A stretch of DNA of 64,000 nt, taken from positions 1-64,000 of the forward strand of contig JAAZNF010000001.1 of NCBI GenBank assembly GCA_012798435.1, read 5' to 3'. The position numbers and the translations under genes were made by a program. Positions 14,733 through 23,748 of this stretch are shown here, piece by piece (position 1 is the first letter of the stretch; every line of letters starts with the position of its first letter). The DNA is from Myxococcales bacterium. GTDB lineage: Bacteria > Myxococcota > B64-G9. The notes beneath the pieces are model-generated. The model worked only from the letters and a program-made list of their open reading frames with translations. It searched no databases and was not told the DNA's origin.

Positions 14733-17700
14733 ATGAGAAGAGCAATTTTCTTGACGATGGCGCTTGTGCTTCTGGCGGCGGTGGGGAGCTGCAACCCGGG
14801 CGTTCACCTCAACCCCTGCCCCGACGGCGGAACCCTGGTGAACGGCGCCTGCACCAGCGGCCAGTGCGGCGACCGCCTGTGCCCGCCGGGGTTCTATTGC
14901 GACAACGCCACCACCGAGTGCCGCGAGCTCACCTGCGTGAACGTGGTGTGCGATCCGCCGCTGGTGTGCTCTGGCGGCCACTGCTACCCCACCTCGTGCA
15001 GCGAGTCGAACCCCTGCCCCGGCGCGGGCGACGTGTGCATCGACAACACCTGCGTCTCCCAGGGCTGCGTGGGCGTGGACTGCCCGCCGAATCAGGTGTG
15101 CGCCGCCGGCAAGTGCTACCCCACCTCGTGCAGCTCCACCAAGCCCTGCCCCGGGGTCGGCGAGGTGTGCGTCGAGGACGAATGCGTCCAGCCGAGCTGT
15201 GTCGGCGTCACCTGTCCGGCGGGCCAGGTGTGCGCCAACGGGCGCTGCTATCCCACCGACTGCAACGAGGTGGGCTGCTACACCGAGTTCGAGGTGTGCG
15301 AGAACGGCCGTTGCGTGTCAAAATCCTGCGCCAACGTCACCTGCCCGCCGAACCAGGCCTGCTCCAACGGGCAGTGCTTCCCGGTGGACTGCAACGGCCA
15401 GAACTGCTGGGACTTCGGCCAGGTGTGTTACGAGGACCAGTGCGTATGGCAGGACTGCATCGGGGTCACCTGCCCCGCCGGCCAGGTCTGCGCCCGCGGG
15501 AGCTGCCTGGGCGACAGTTGCGGCTCGGTGTCCTGCCCGGTCGACCACGTGTGCTACGACGGCGTGTGCGTCAAGGTGAACTGCGTGGGCATGCAGTGCC
15601 CGGCCGGCCAGATCTGCGCCGACGGCGAGTGCGTGGCCACCGACTGCACCCAGACCGGCTGCGGCCCCACCGAGGTGTGCGTGGGCGGCCAGTGCGTCCC
15701 CAATGACTGCGCCCACATCACCTGCCCGGCCGGCCAGGTCTGCGCCGCGGACCTGCAGTGCTACCCGGAGGACTGCGCCACGCCGTGCCTGCACTACGAG
15801 GTGTGCGTCGGCGGCGTGTGCACCGACCAGCTGTGCATCGGGGTGAGCTGCCCCGGCACCCAGATCTGCATCGGCGGCCAGTGCCGCGAGCCCGACTGCG
15901 GCGGCACAGACTGCGCCGCCGACGAGGTGTGCGAGAACGGCATCTGCGTGAAGCGCGAGTGCGCCGCCGACCGCTGTTGCCCGCCGATCCTCTGTCTGGA
16001 ATCGAACCAGTGCCAGACCTTCGCCTGCCAGGTCGGCACCTACACCTGCCTGTACGACACGGCCAACCGGCAGCCCGCCTGGGGGCTCAGCGGCAGCACC
16101 TGCACCGACGTCGATCCCTGCACCATCAACGACGCCTGCAACGGAGGCCTCTGCCAGAGCATCCCCATGCCCTGCGACCCCGGCGAGGTGTGCGTGGCCG
16201 GAGTGTGCCGCTGCGCCAGCACCGGCCCCGACTGCCAGGCGAACGAGACCTGCTGCGTGAGTATCGCAGAATGCCACGACCTCGCCGTCGACATGCAGCA
16301 CTGCGGGGCCTGCGGCCGGGTGTGCCAGCGCGACCACGCCACGGCCAGGTGCCAGGGCGGGGTGTGCAGCATCGACCAGTGTAGCCCGCTGTGGGACGAC
16401 TGCGACGCCCAGGACGGGAACGGCTGCGAGACCTCGCTGGAGACGCTGACCGATTGCGGCACCTGCCGCACCCCCTGCAGCGCCAGCGGCGCCACCACCG
16501 CCTGCGACGGCGGGGTGTGCCACATCACCAGCTGCGACTCCGGTTTCGGCGACTGCGATGGCAGCGTCGCCAACGGCTGCGAAAACACCCTGGACTCGCT
16601 CACCGACTGCGGCGCCTGCCGGGTCACCTGCGCCCGCACCAACGCCACCGCTTCCTGCGCCGGCGACGTGTGCCACATCCAGACCTGCAACCCGCTGTGG
16701 GACAACTGCAACGGCGTCGACGGCGACGGCTGCGAGACCTCGCTGGAGACGCTCAGCGACTGCAACGCCTGCAACACCCCGTGCGTGCGGGCCCACGCCA
16801 GCGCCACCTGCCAGGGCGGGACCTGCCGCATCGCCGCCTGCGATTCGCTGTACGCCAACTGCAACGGGCAGGACCCGGACGGTTGCGAAACCTCGCTGGA
16901 GACGCTGACCGACTGCGGCGCCTGCGGCATTCCGTGCCAGGCGGGGGCGGCGCAGATGACCTGCGCCGGCGGCGTCTGCCAGATCGCCAACTGCGATCCG
17001 GGCTTCGGCGACTGCGACGGGAACGTCTTGAACGGCTGCGAGAACACCCTCGACTCGCTCACCGACTGCGGCGCCTGCCGGGTGAGCTGCGCCCGGGACA
17101 ACGCCACCGCCTCCTGCGCCGGGGACGTGTGCCACATCGCAAGCTGCAACGCAGGCTTCGGCAACTGCGACGGCATCGACGGCAACGGCTGCGAGGACAC
17201 CCTGGACGGGCTCGCCAACTGCGGCGCCTGCGGCACCCCCTGCGCCCGCGCCCACGCCACCCCCTCGTGCGCCGGCGACGTGTGCCACATCGAGAGCTGC
17301 AATCCCCTGTGGGACAACTGCAACACTGTCGACGCCGACGGCTGCGAGACCTCGCTCGAGACGCTCACCGACTGCGGCGCCTGCACCACCCCGTGCTCGC
17401 GCGCCAACGCCACACCCTCCTGCGTGGGCGGAAGCTGCCACATCCAGACTTGCCAGAGCGGCTTCGGCAACTGCGACGGCATCGACGCCAACGGCTGCGA
17501 GAACACCCTGGACTCGCTCGTCGACTGCGGCGCCTGCGGCGTGTCCTGCACCCGCGATCACGCCACCGCCTCCTGCGCCGGCGACGTGTGCCACATCCAA
17601 AGCTGCACCGCCCCCTGGGACAACTGCGATGGCATCGACGCCAACGGCTGCGAGACCGACCTCAACACCACCGCGGCCCACTGCGGAAGTTGCGGCAACA

Positions 17701-18632
17701 ACTGCGGGCAGAACGCCTACTGCAACGGCGGCTCGTGCGCCTGCAACGCCAACTTCGCCAACTGCAACGGCTCCTGGGCCGACGGCTGCGAGATCGATCT
17801 TCGCGTAAATCACGACAACTGCGGGAGCTGCGGCAACAACTGCGGCGCCAACGCCTACTGCTCCTCCAGCGTCTGCAACTGCGACTCGCTGTGGGGCAAC
17901 TGCAACGCCACCTGGCTCGACGGCTGCGAGACCCCCACCAACACGCTCGTCAACTGCGGCGGTTGTGGTGTCGCCTGCGACCTGGCTCACGCCACCGAGA
18001 GCTGCAGCACCGGCACCTGCCAGATCACCGTCTGCGACAGCCTGTGGGGCAACTGCAACGGGAGTCACGCCGACGGCTGTGAGACCCAGCTCACCTCGCT
18101 CGCCAACTGCGGCGGCTGTGGCGTGCCATGCAGCCTGGACCACGCCTCGGAGTCCTGCGCCTCCGGCACCTGCCAGCTGGTGAGCTGCGACGGCGGCTGG
18201 TGGAACATCGACAACAACCAGAACAACGGCTGCGAGTGCGGCGACGGCAGCGACGCCCCCGAGACCTGCGCCGGGGCTACCAACCTGGGCACCGTGAGCC
18301 CCGGGAATCCCTCCGTCCAGGTGAGCGGCGTCATGGCCCACCGCACCGGCTACCACACCGACCAGGACTGTTTCTGGCTCACCTACAACGACCCCGATCC
18401 CGCGGCCGGCACGTTCAACATCAACCTCTCCGGAAGCGGCGTCCTCATGACCATCTGGCGCGGTGGCTGCAGCACGGCCGAGTGCGTTTCGGACGACGTG
18501 CAGTACCAGAGCCGCTGCTCGAGCCTCGGCGGGACCTGCCAGAGCGGAAACAACTTCAGCCTGTACATCTGCATCCACGCCTCGTCGAGCCCGGTGTGCT
18601 CGGCCTGGAGCCTCACCGCCACGCGCAACTGA
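14733..18632 (+). CDS. Giant cysteine-rich repeat lipoprotein
   Basis: This 1299-aa protein starts at ATG 14733 with GAGG 7 nt upstream and a lipoprotein-type signal (LVLLAAVGSC). Residues about 25-450 consist of short EGF-like units of the form C-x-GVxCPxxQVCxxGxCYPTxC. Residues about 550-1150 are twelve tandem units of 51 residues (two are 46), each like CNPLWDNCNGxDGDGCETS followed by a DCGACxxPC segment and a CxGxxCHI segment. Two unit flavours, NTLDSLTDC and TSLETLTDC, interleave. The C-terminal about 125 residues (from APETCAGATNLG) form a cysteine-paired beta domain, perhaps PPC-like. The very high cysteine content implies a disulfide-locked surface fibre. The function is unknown; adhesion or envelope structure is an inference from context with the OmpA protein. 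Confidence 0.88.
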   Translation: MRRAIFLTMALVLLAAVGSCNPGVHLNPCPDGGTLVNGACTSGQCGDRLCPPGFYCDNATTECRELTCVNVVCDPPLVCSGGHCYPTSCSESNPCPGAGDVCIDNTCVSQGCVGVDCPPNQVCAAGKCYPTSCSSTKPCPGVGEVCVEDECVQPSCVGVTCPAGQVCANGRCYPTDCNEVGCYTEFEVCENGRCVSKSCANVTCPPNQACSNGQCFPVDCNGQNCWDFGQVCYEDQCVWQDCIGVTCPAGQVCARGSCLGDSCGSVSCPVDHVCYDGVCVKVNCVGMQCPAGQICADGECVATDCTQTGCGPTEVCVGGQCVPNDCAHITCPAGQVCAADLQCYPEDCATPCLHYEVCVGGVCTDQLCIGVSCPGTQICIGGQCREPDCGGTDCAADEVCENGICVKRECAADRCCPPILCLESNQCQTFACQVGTYTCLYDTANRQPAWGLSGSTCTDVDPCTINDACNGGLCQSIPMPCDPGEVCVAGVCRCASTGPDCQANETCCVSIAECHDLAVDMQHCGACGRVCQRDHATARCQGGVCSIDQCSPLWDDCDAQDGNGCETSLETLTDCGTCRTPCSASGATTACDGGVCHITSCDSGFGDCDGSVANGCENTLDSLTDCGACRVTCARTNATASCAGDVCHIQTCNPLWDNCNGVDGDGCETSLETLSDCNACNTPCVRAHASATCQGGTCRIAACDSLYANCNGQDPDGCETSLETLTDCGACGIPCQAGAAQMTCAGGVCQIANCDPGFGDCDGNVLNGCENTLDSLTDCGACRVSCARDNATASCAGDVCHIASCNAGFGNCDGIDGNGCEDTLDGLANCGACGTPCARAHATPSCAGDVCHIESCNPLWDNCNTVDADGCETSLETLTDCGACTTPCSRANATPSCVGGSCHIQTCQSGFGNCDGIDANGCENTLDSLVDCGACGVSCTRDHATASCAGDVCHIQSCTAPWDNCDGIDANGCETDLNTTAAHCGSCGNNCGQNAYCNGGSCACNANFANCNGSWADGCEIDLRVNHDNCGSCGNNCGANAYCSSSVCNCDSLWGNCNATWLDGCETPTNTLVNCGGCGVACDLAHATESCSTGTCQITVCDSLWGNCNGSHADGCETQLTSLANCGGCGVPCSLDHASESCASGTCQLVSCDGGWWNIDNNQNNGCECGDGSDAPETCAGATNLGTVSPGNPSVQVSGVMAHRTGYHTDQDCFWLTYNDPDPAAGTFNINLSGSGVLMTIWRGGCSTAECVSDDVQYQSRCSSLGGTCQSGNNFSLYICIHASSSPVCSAWSLTATRN
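16380..18185 (+). repeat. Twelve in-frame tandem repeats of 153 bp (two of 138 bp)
   Basis: Ten units of 51 codons and two of 46 codons (units 9 and 10) add up exactly to 1806 bp, followed by a partial unit ending near 18238. Units 2, 5, 6 and 8 and units 1, 3, 4 and 7 form two sub-types. High similarity between non-adjacent units points to unequal crossing-over or conversion. The period follows the protein, so this is not a CRISPR. Confidence 0.85.
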
Positions 18633-18695
18633 ACGGTAGAAAGCGCGACGATTTCAGCTGCCCATCCTCGAAGAGTTGATATGCCAAACTCTGCG

Positions 18696-18837
18696 AGCCT
18701 TCGCTCGGCTTGTGCTGTCAAGGGTCTGCGCGGGCTGCGCCCGCTGCGATCCCTCCGGGATTCCCTCCGGTCACCCTTGACAGCAGCCGAGCTTCGGCTG
18801 GGTCTGCTGACAAGAGGAGCATGCCACCATGCTCCTC
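18696..18837 (-). repeat. Structured dispersed repeat, copy 1 (minus orientation)
   Basis: Read on the minus strand, a perfect 10-bp hairpin (GAGGAGCATG, 4-nt loop) at 18814-18837 is followed by a bulged stem at 18696-18799. The stem is AGCC, a 4-nt internal loop, CTCGGCT, GCTGTCAAGGGT, a variable loop, ACCCTTGACAGC, an ACA bulge, AGCCGAG, and GGCT. The variable loop holds two small hairpins of its own. It occupies most of the 300-bp gap 18633-18932 between two converging genes and lies downstream, in sense, of the diguanylate cyclase. The rest of the gap shows nothing clear. Confidence 0.8.
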
Positions 18838-18932
18838 CTGTGCGCGAGGACTGTCGGGTAAAACTTCGATGAAGACGCGGTCTGAACGCATCCCCCTGTT
18901 TACCGGAGTCTCTGATCTCGCTCCCGGAGGCA

Positions 18933-19862
18933 TCACTCCGGTTCGATGCGGTTGCGGCCCTTGCGCTTGGCCTCGTACATGGCCATGTCCGAGGCCACGA
19001 TGAGCTTGTCTCCGGAGTCCACCACGGGATCCGCGCAGTCGGCCACCCCGATGCTCACCGTCACCGTCTCGCCGCCGATGGCGTCGATGGCGGAGGCGTG
19101 GACCCGCTCCAGGATGCGGCGCGCCGGCAGCCGGGCCTGATCACGGGTGGTCTCGGGCAGCAGCACCACGAACTCCTCCCCGCCCCAGCGCGCCGTGGTG
19201 TCCACCTCGCGCACGCTGTCGCGGATGACGCGGGCCACCTGGCGCAGCACCTGGTCGCCGGCCTGGTGCCCGAAACGATCGTTGATGCCCTTGAAGTAAT
19301 CGATGTCCACCATCAGGCAGGAGAGCGGCGAATGGTAGCGCCGCATGCGCGAGAACTCCTTCTCCACGATGGCCATCAGCCGCCGCCGGTTGAACAGCTC
19401 GGTGAGCGAGTCGGTGACCGCCATGACCTCCACCCGCTCCAGCATCTCGGACAGCTCCTGGTTCTTGCGCCGAAGCTCGTCCATCAGCGCCTTGGTGCGC
19501 AGCGCGGCGTAGATGCGGGCATTCAGCTCGACGTCGTCGTAGGGCTTGGGCAGGTAGTCGTCGGCGCCGGCGTGCAGCCCGTCCACCCGGTCGGCCACCG
19601 CGGTCTTCACCGTCAGCATGATCACCGGCACGGCGCGAGTGTCCTCGTTCAGCTTGAGCCAGCGGCACACCTCGTGGCCGCTGATGTCCGGCAGCACCAC
19701 GTCCAAGAGCACCAGATCCGCCTTCTCGGTCTTGAGCAGCCGGATGCCCTCGGTGCCGCCCGCGGCCACCAGCACGTCGTAGCCGAAGCCCTCCAGCCGC
19801 TCGCGCGTCACCCGGGCCTCCGCCCGGTTGTCCTCGATGAGCAGGATCTTGGCCTTGGCCAT
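18933..19862 (-). CDS. Response regulator diguanylate cyclase (REC-GGDEF)
   Basis: The product is 309 aa. An N-terminal receiver domain (residues 4-117) carries the acidic pair E10/D11, phospho-acceptor D54 (LVLLDVVLP) and LPKPYDD for the conserved lysine. A short coiled linker (about 128-150) leads to a GGDEF domain with RWGGEEFVVLLP as active site. REVD five residues before GGEEF matches the product-inhibition I-site. It should make cyclic di-GMP when phosphorylated, in the style of PleD. The ATG 19862 is preceded by GGGAGG; an upstream in-frame start would put a non-REC tail on the protein. No kinase is adjacent. PilZ and other receiver proteins elsewhere in the window are possible partners. 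Confidence 0.95.
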   Translation of the reverse strand: MAKAKILLIEDNRAEARVTRERLEGFGYDVLVAAGGTEGIRLLKTEKADLVLLDVVLPDISGHEVCRWLKLNEDTRAVPVIMLTVKTAVADRVDGLHAGADDYLPKPYDDVELNARIYAALRTKALMDELRRKNQELSEMLERVEVMAVTDSLTELFNRRRLMAIVEKEFSRMRRYHSPLSCLMVDIDYFKGINDRFGHQAGDQVLRQVARVIRDSVREVDTTARWGGEEFVVLLPETTRDQARLPARRILERVHASAIDAIGGETVTVSIGVADCADPVVDSGDKLIVASDMAMYEAKRKGRNRIEPE

Positions 19863-19914
19863 GTCCACCTCCCTCCGCCGGCCGCCCTGCGCCGGCTCCA
19901 CCGGGAACTTACGG

Positions 19915-19944
19915 AGCGTATGGCAAAAGTCGGCCGCTTGTAAA
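19915..19944 (-). promoter_or_regulatory. Possible promoter of the diguanylate cyclase gene
   Basis: Minus strand: TTTACA, 18 nt, TACGCT. The spacing matches the other promoters here, but both boxes are only moderate matches. Confidence 0.4.
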
Positions 19945-20029
19945 GCGCCCGCTGCGCTTTCGGCAAGAGAAAGATCGTTTCGCGATTCAGCCAAATGAGG
20001 TATCTTCGCCTCACCCCGCGGGAGGGCCC

Positions 20030-20692
20030 ATGAGAGAGCACACGCTGCCCATCTTCATCATCGGTTCCATCGTCGCCCTGATCGCCTTCATCATCTGGCT
20101 GGTGTGGTACATGGCCAAGCGCCGGCGTGAGGCCTGGATGGCCGTGGCCGACCAGCTGGGGTTCGAGTACCACCGGCAGGACCCGGGGGTGCTGGCCGAG
20201 TTCGGCTTCTTCAAGCTCTTCAACCAGGGGCGGGCGCGCAAGGCCTACAACGTCCTGCGCGGGCGCACCCGCGAAGGCCAGGTGACCCTGGGCGACTACC
20301 GCTACACCACCGGGCACGGCAAGCACCAGCAGGTGCACGTCCAGAGCATCTGCATCCTCCGCTCCAAGGACATCCACCTGCCGCACTGTTTCTTGCGCAA
20401 GCAGATGCGGGTGTTCGACTTTTTGGGCAAGCTCTTCGGAGGCCAGGACATCAACTTCGACGAGGATCCCGAGTTCTCCAAGGCCTTCGTGCTCCAGGGC
20501 GCCGACGAGCTGGCCACCCGGCAAACCTTCCACGCCGAGGCCCGGCAGCTCTTCCTGCGCTTCCGCGGCCAGCCGGTGCAGTTCGAGTGCCTGAACGACT
20601 GCATCCTGTTCCACCGCGGCCGCACCATCAAGCCCGAGAAGGCGCGCGATCTTCTGGAAGAGGTCACGCAGATCTTGCACCTGTGGGCCTAG
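20030..20692 (+). CDS. Membrane-anchored protein of unknown function
   Basis: The 220-aa protein begins with a single hydrophobic segment (residues 7-30, IFIIGSIVALIAFIIWLVW) followed by AKRRR, so the bulk lies in the cytoplasm. The soluble domain opens with WMAVADQLGFEYH, a motif seen in many small bacterial membrane proteins of unknown role that start after the anchor with a helix and then a beta domain. No catalytic signature is visible; cysteines are scattered. GGGAGG precedes the ATG. It is divergent from the diguanylate cyclase gene with 167 bp between starts, and stands alone. I do not recognise a characterised homologue. Confidence 0.8.
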   Translation: MREHTLPIFIIGSIVALIAFIIWLVWYMAKRRREAWMAVADQLGFEYHRQDPGVLAEFGFFKLFNQGRARKAYNVLRGRTREGQVTLGDYRYTTGHGKHQQVHVQSICILRSKDIHLPHCFLRKQMRVFDFLGKLFGGQDINFDEDPEFSKAFVLQGADELATRQTFHAEARQLFLRFRGQPVQFECLNDCILFHRGRTIKPEKARDLLEEVTQILHLWA

Positions 20693-20761
20693 CGCCACCT
20701 CCGCTCGCCACACCCCTTGGCGCGAACGGGCTGGCGATCGGTGGCAGCGGGCGGGCGCAGG

Positions 20762-22282
20762 CTACCAGAAATCCACCAGGCGCAGCTCGGCCAGTTCCCC
20801 GGAAAGCTGCGCGGGACCCAGCGGGCAGAAGGACGAGCGCAAGTGCGCCCCGCGATCGTTGTCGTAGAGGTTGAGGTCCAGACCGAGGACCGCCCCGCTC
20901 TCGGGCGGGGTGACGAAGCCGAGGTCGGTCCAGGGGAGGCGGGCCTTGAAAAGGTAGCCCGCGGCCTCACGGCAATCGTTGTCGGGCGCCGGCCCGGAGA
21001 ACTCGAAGCCGAAGTACATCCCCACCGGGTTCCAGGCCCCGCCGCCGAGCTGGTCGAAGGCGGTGTCGCCGCTCAGGTTGATGAGCGCGCGCCGGGGCGG
21101 CCCCCCGCCCGGCGCGAGGACCAGCTCCACTGCGTCGTCGCGCAGCAGGTTGTCCCGATCGCCCGCGCTGCGGCGCTGGGCGCACACCACCCGGTCCTGG
21201 CTCTCGACGAGCAGCAGAAGGCCACTGCCGTCCCAGGTCGCGTACACCTCGACCGCGTCCGCGCCGGGCTCCAGGCGAAGCGAGAGCGGCTGGGCGCCGA
21301 CGTCGGAGAGCCGCCTTCCGGGCGCGAAGAAGTCGTCCACCGGCCCACGTATCCTGCGGGCATCGAGGGTGCGCGTGCGCAACCGGACCGTCCCCGAGCC
21401 ATCGGGGTAGTGCACGGGCGGGTCGTGACCGTCGGGATCGGGGTTCCAGGAGCGCGGCCAGCGCCGGGCTTGCACCGCGCCCGAGTCGTCGGCGTCGCGC
21501 CACTCCAGCCCCAGGCGCAGCTCGCGCCCGGCTTCCACCACCCCGCCCAGCAGCGACCACGGCACCGCCGCGAAAGCCGCGTAGCCGCCCGTCTGCTCCC
21601 GCGCCCGGTGGAGGATGTTCGGCTGGCCGGCCGGCCACTGGATGGCGAAGGCGTCGCGTCCCAGAAAGAATACCACGTCGTTGCCATCCCACGATTTCGC
21701 GGCGCTGTCGCGCAGGCCGTCCAGGACCACCACCAGCCCGTCACCCTTCCACCACTCGGACGCGAAGGGCGCCCGGCTGCCATCGGGTACCTCCACCTCG
21801 ACGAACAGGAACGCCCGGTTGAAGGCCAGGCTCGCGGACACCTCGTCCAGACCCAGGCTGCGGGGCACCCCCGTGGCGAGCAGGCTGGCCTGCGGATCCA
21901 CCAGCGCCGGCCCGGCGTGGGCCAGGGCGGCTGCGTCGGAGGTGAAGCCCACCACCGCCTGGCGGTCGCCCCCGGCGAGCGGCACCGGCTCCGAGAAACC
22001 CCAGGCGACCCGCTCCCCGGCCAGATCGCGCCCGAACACCTGCAAGCGGGCCTCGCCACCCGTGGCGATCTCGCCGAAGGCGACCGTGCGCTCGAAGCCC
22101 CCGAGGTCGTAGCTCTTTCCGCCCTCGACCACCACAGCGAAGGAGTGGCTCTCTGCCACCGGATCTCGGCCATCGACCGTGAGCGGCAAGAGGTCCAGGT
22201 ACAGCCGCGGCGGCGCCTCACTCGCACAGGCCACCAGCGCGAGCGCAAACCACCACCCCGAACGCCAGCACATCGCTCTCAT
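20762..22282 (-). CDS. Lipoprotein with two CBM9-like carbohydrate-binding domains
   Basis: The 506-aa product has a lipoprotein signal (WWFALALVAC). The ATG at 22282 overlaps the stop of the sigma-54 activator gene (ATGA), so the two are translationally coupled. Two regions, about residues 120-280 and 320-506, look like family-9 carbohydrate-binding (DOMON-like) beta sandwiches: AFLFVEVEVPDGS with GDGLVVVLDG, and VYATWDGSGLLLLVESQD with RDDAVELVLAP and LNLYDNDRG. Tandem CBM9-like modules usually bind sugars or act as heme/sugar sensors outside the cell. No catalytic domain is present. Coupling to an FHA regulator suggests either that its amount is tied to that regulator or that it senses a ligand; both are inference. 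Confidence 0.75.
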   Translation of the reverse strand: MRAMCWRSGWWFALALVACASEAPPRLYLDLLPLTVDGRDPVAESHSFAVVVEGGKSYDLGGFERTVAFGEIATGGEARLQVFGRDLAGERVAWGFSEPVPLAGGDRQAVVGFTSDAAALAHAGPALVDPQASLLATGVPRSLGLDEVSASLAFNRAFLFVEVEVPDGSRAPFASEWWKGDGLVVVLDGLRDSAAKSWDGNDVVFFLGRDAFAIQWPAGQPNILHRAREQTGGYAAFAAVPWSLLGGVVEAGRELRLGLEWRDADDSGAVQARRWPRSWNPDPDGHDPPVHYPDGSGTVRLRTRTLDARRIRGPVDDFFAPGRRLSDVGAQPLSLRLEPGADAVEVYATWDGSGLLLLVESQDRVVCAQRRSAGDRDNLLRDDAVELVLAPGGGPPRRALINLSGDTAFDQLGGGAWNPVGMYFGFEFSGPAPDNDCREAAGYLFKARLPWTDLGFVTPPESGAVLGLDLNLYDNDRGAHLRSSFCPLGPAQLSGELAELRLVDFW

Positions 22283-23640
22283 GGGATCTCGATCTTGTGC
22301 TTGCTCAATAGATCGCGCAGATGGTGCCGATCCAGCCCCGCCTCGCGGGCCGCCCGCGACAGGTTGCCCCCGTGGCGCTGCACCAGCTCGACCAGGTAGG
22401 CCCGCTCGAAGGACTCCACCACCCGCGCCTTGGCCCGTTTGAAGGAGATGCGCTCCCGCGCGCCCTTCCCGTCCAGGGTGCGCAGCATCTCGCGCACGAA
22501 CCCACGGGCGTCGAGGGCCCGGCCCTTCTCCAGCGCCAGCGCCCGCTCCACCGCGTTGCGCAGCTCGCGCACGTTGCCCTCCCATGGCAACGAAAGCAGC
22601 TCCTGCGTCTCGGCCAGCGAGAATTCCAGCGCCCGCTGCCCGCCGGAGAGCGCGGACACGAAGTGACTCAGCAGCCGAGGCACGTCCTCGGGCCGCTCGC
22701 GCAGCGGCGGAAGCTGCAAGGTCACCACCGCCAGCCGGTAGTACAGATCCTCGCGGAAGCGGCCGTCTTCCACCCGGGCGCGCAGATCGTCGCGGCTGGC
22801 GGCGATGACACGCACGTCGATGTCCACCGCGTGATCCGAGCCCACCGGCCGCATCTGCCGCTTCTCCAACACTCGCAGCAGCTTGGGCTGGCTGTCCAGC
22901 GGCAGGTCACCGACCTCGTCGAGCAACAGGGTCCCCCCACGCGCCTGCTCCAGGCAGCCGGCGCGATCGCTGAACGCCCCGGTGAAGGCGCCCTTGCGAT
23001 GGCCGAAGAGCTCGCTCTCCACCAGCTCGCGCGGCAGGGTGGTGCAGTCCACCACCACGAACGGCCCGCCGCCGCGTTTGCTTCGCTGGTGCACCGCCTC
23101 GGCCAGCGCCTCCTTGCCGGTGCCGGTCTCCCCTTGCAGCAGCAGCGTCAGATCGGTGGCGGCCACCTCCTCCAGCGTGGCGAAGATCTCGCGCATGCGG
23201 CGGCTGGCACCCACCACCGCGCCGAAGCGGTCGCTGCCGGAGGGCTCGCGCCGCAGGTTCTCCTCCCAGGGGGCGACCTTGATCCGCGTGCGGCCCAGGC
23301 GGAGCGAGGCCCCCAGCCCCACCACCACGTCGCGGATACGCGCCCCCTCCAGGAACGTCCCGTTGCGGCTGCCCAGGTCCACGATGCGCACGCCGTCCGC
23401 TTCGCGCCGCGCCTCCAGGTGGCGCCGCGACACCGTGTCGTCGCACAGCGGCAGGTCGCAGGCCGGATCGCTCCCGAGAACGCACGGCGTCTCTTCGATG
23501 GCGCACCACTTGCCGGCGTCCGGGCCCTCGGCCACCAGCAAGCGCAGGCGGCTCAAGTCCCGCCGGATGGAGAGCTCGGGATCGGCAAGAGAGGTGGTCG
23601 CCCTGGTCTCCGGCCCGCCCATGGGTGGCATCCTATCCAC
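22279..23640 (-). CDS. FHA-domain sigma-54-dependent transcriptional activator
   Basis: The 453-aa protein has a forkhead-associated domain (about 45-120: LGSDPACDLPLCDDTVSRRHLE, shown here as LGSDPACDLP and VSRRHLE, plus DLGSRNGTF). It binds phosphothreonine, so input is probably from a Ser/Thr kinase. The AAA+ domain follows (about 140-375), with Walker A GETGTGKE, the sigma-54 contact loop GAFTGA and Walker B GTLLLDEVGDL. A Fis-type helix-turn-helix ends the protein (NLSRAAREAGLDRHHLRDLL). This arrangement is very common in myxobacteria. The start is GTG 23640 or ATG 23631; neither has a strong ribosome site. The target promoters are unknown; I found no good -24/-12 site in the adjacent gap. 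Confidence 0.95.
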   Translation of the reverse strand: MDRMPPMGGPETRATTSLADPELSIRRDLSRLRLLVAEGPDAGKWCAIEETPCVLGSDPACDLPLCDDTVSRRHLEARREADGVRIVDLGSRNGTFLEGARIRDVVVGLGASLRLGRTRIKVAPWEENLRREPSGSDRFGAVVGASRRMREIFATLEEVAATDLTLLLQGETGTGKEALAEAVHQRSKRGGGPFVVVDCTTLPRELVESELFGHRKGAFTGAFSDRAGCLEQARGGTLLLDEVGDLPLDSQPKLLRVLEKRQMRPVGSDHAVDIDVRVIAASRDDLRARVEDGRFREDLYYRLAVVTLQLPPLRERPEDVPRLLSHFVSALSGGQRALEFSLAETQELLSLPWEGNVRELRNAVERALALEKGRALDARGFVREMLRTLDGKGARERISFKRAKARVVESFERAYLVELVQRHGGNLSRAAREAGLDRHHLRDLLSKHKIEIP

Positions 23641-23748
23641 CGCCTGTCAGGATTTGCAACATTGATCTCCACGGTTGCATCTGGCACGATAGGGTGCCGT
23701 GACAAGAACCCCGCGCCGCGCCGGGGAAGCCAAGGGAAAGGATCCGCC

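Noticed and set aside
16380-18185. Possible CRISPR array or satellite DNA
   Set aside because: The period is 153 bp, in frame, coding throughout, with no constant repeat-unique spacer pattern.
15318-18578. A 1086-codon open frame antisense to the cysteine-rich gene
   Set aside because: It arises because the Cys/Gly/Asn codons of the repeats avoid stops on the other strand. Its product is low-complexity Ala/Gly/Val with no domain, while the sense frame shows perfect cysteine periodicity.
23682-23697. Sigma-54-like promoter TGGCAC near the sigma-54 activator gene
   Set aside because: The -12 half should read TTGC at fixed spacing, but the sequence there is GGTGC; only one half fits.
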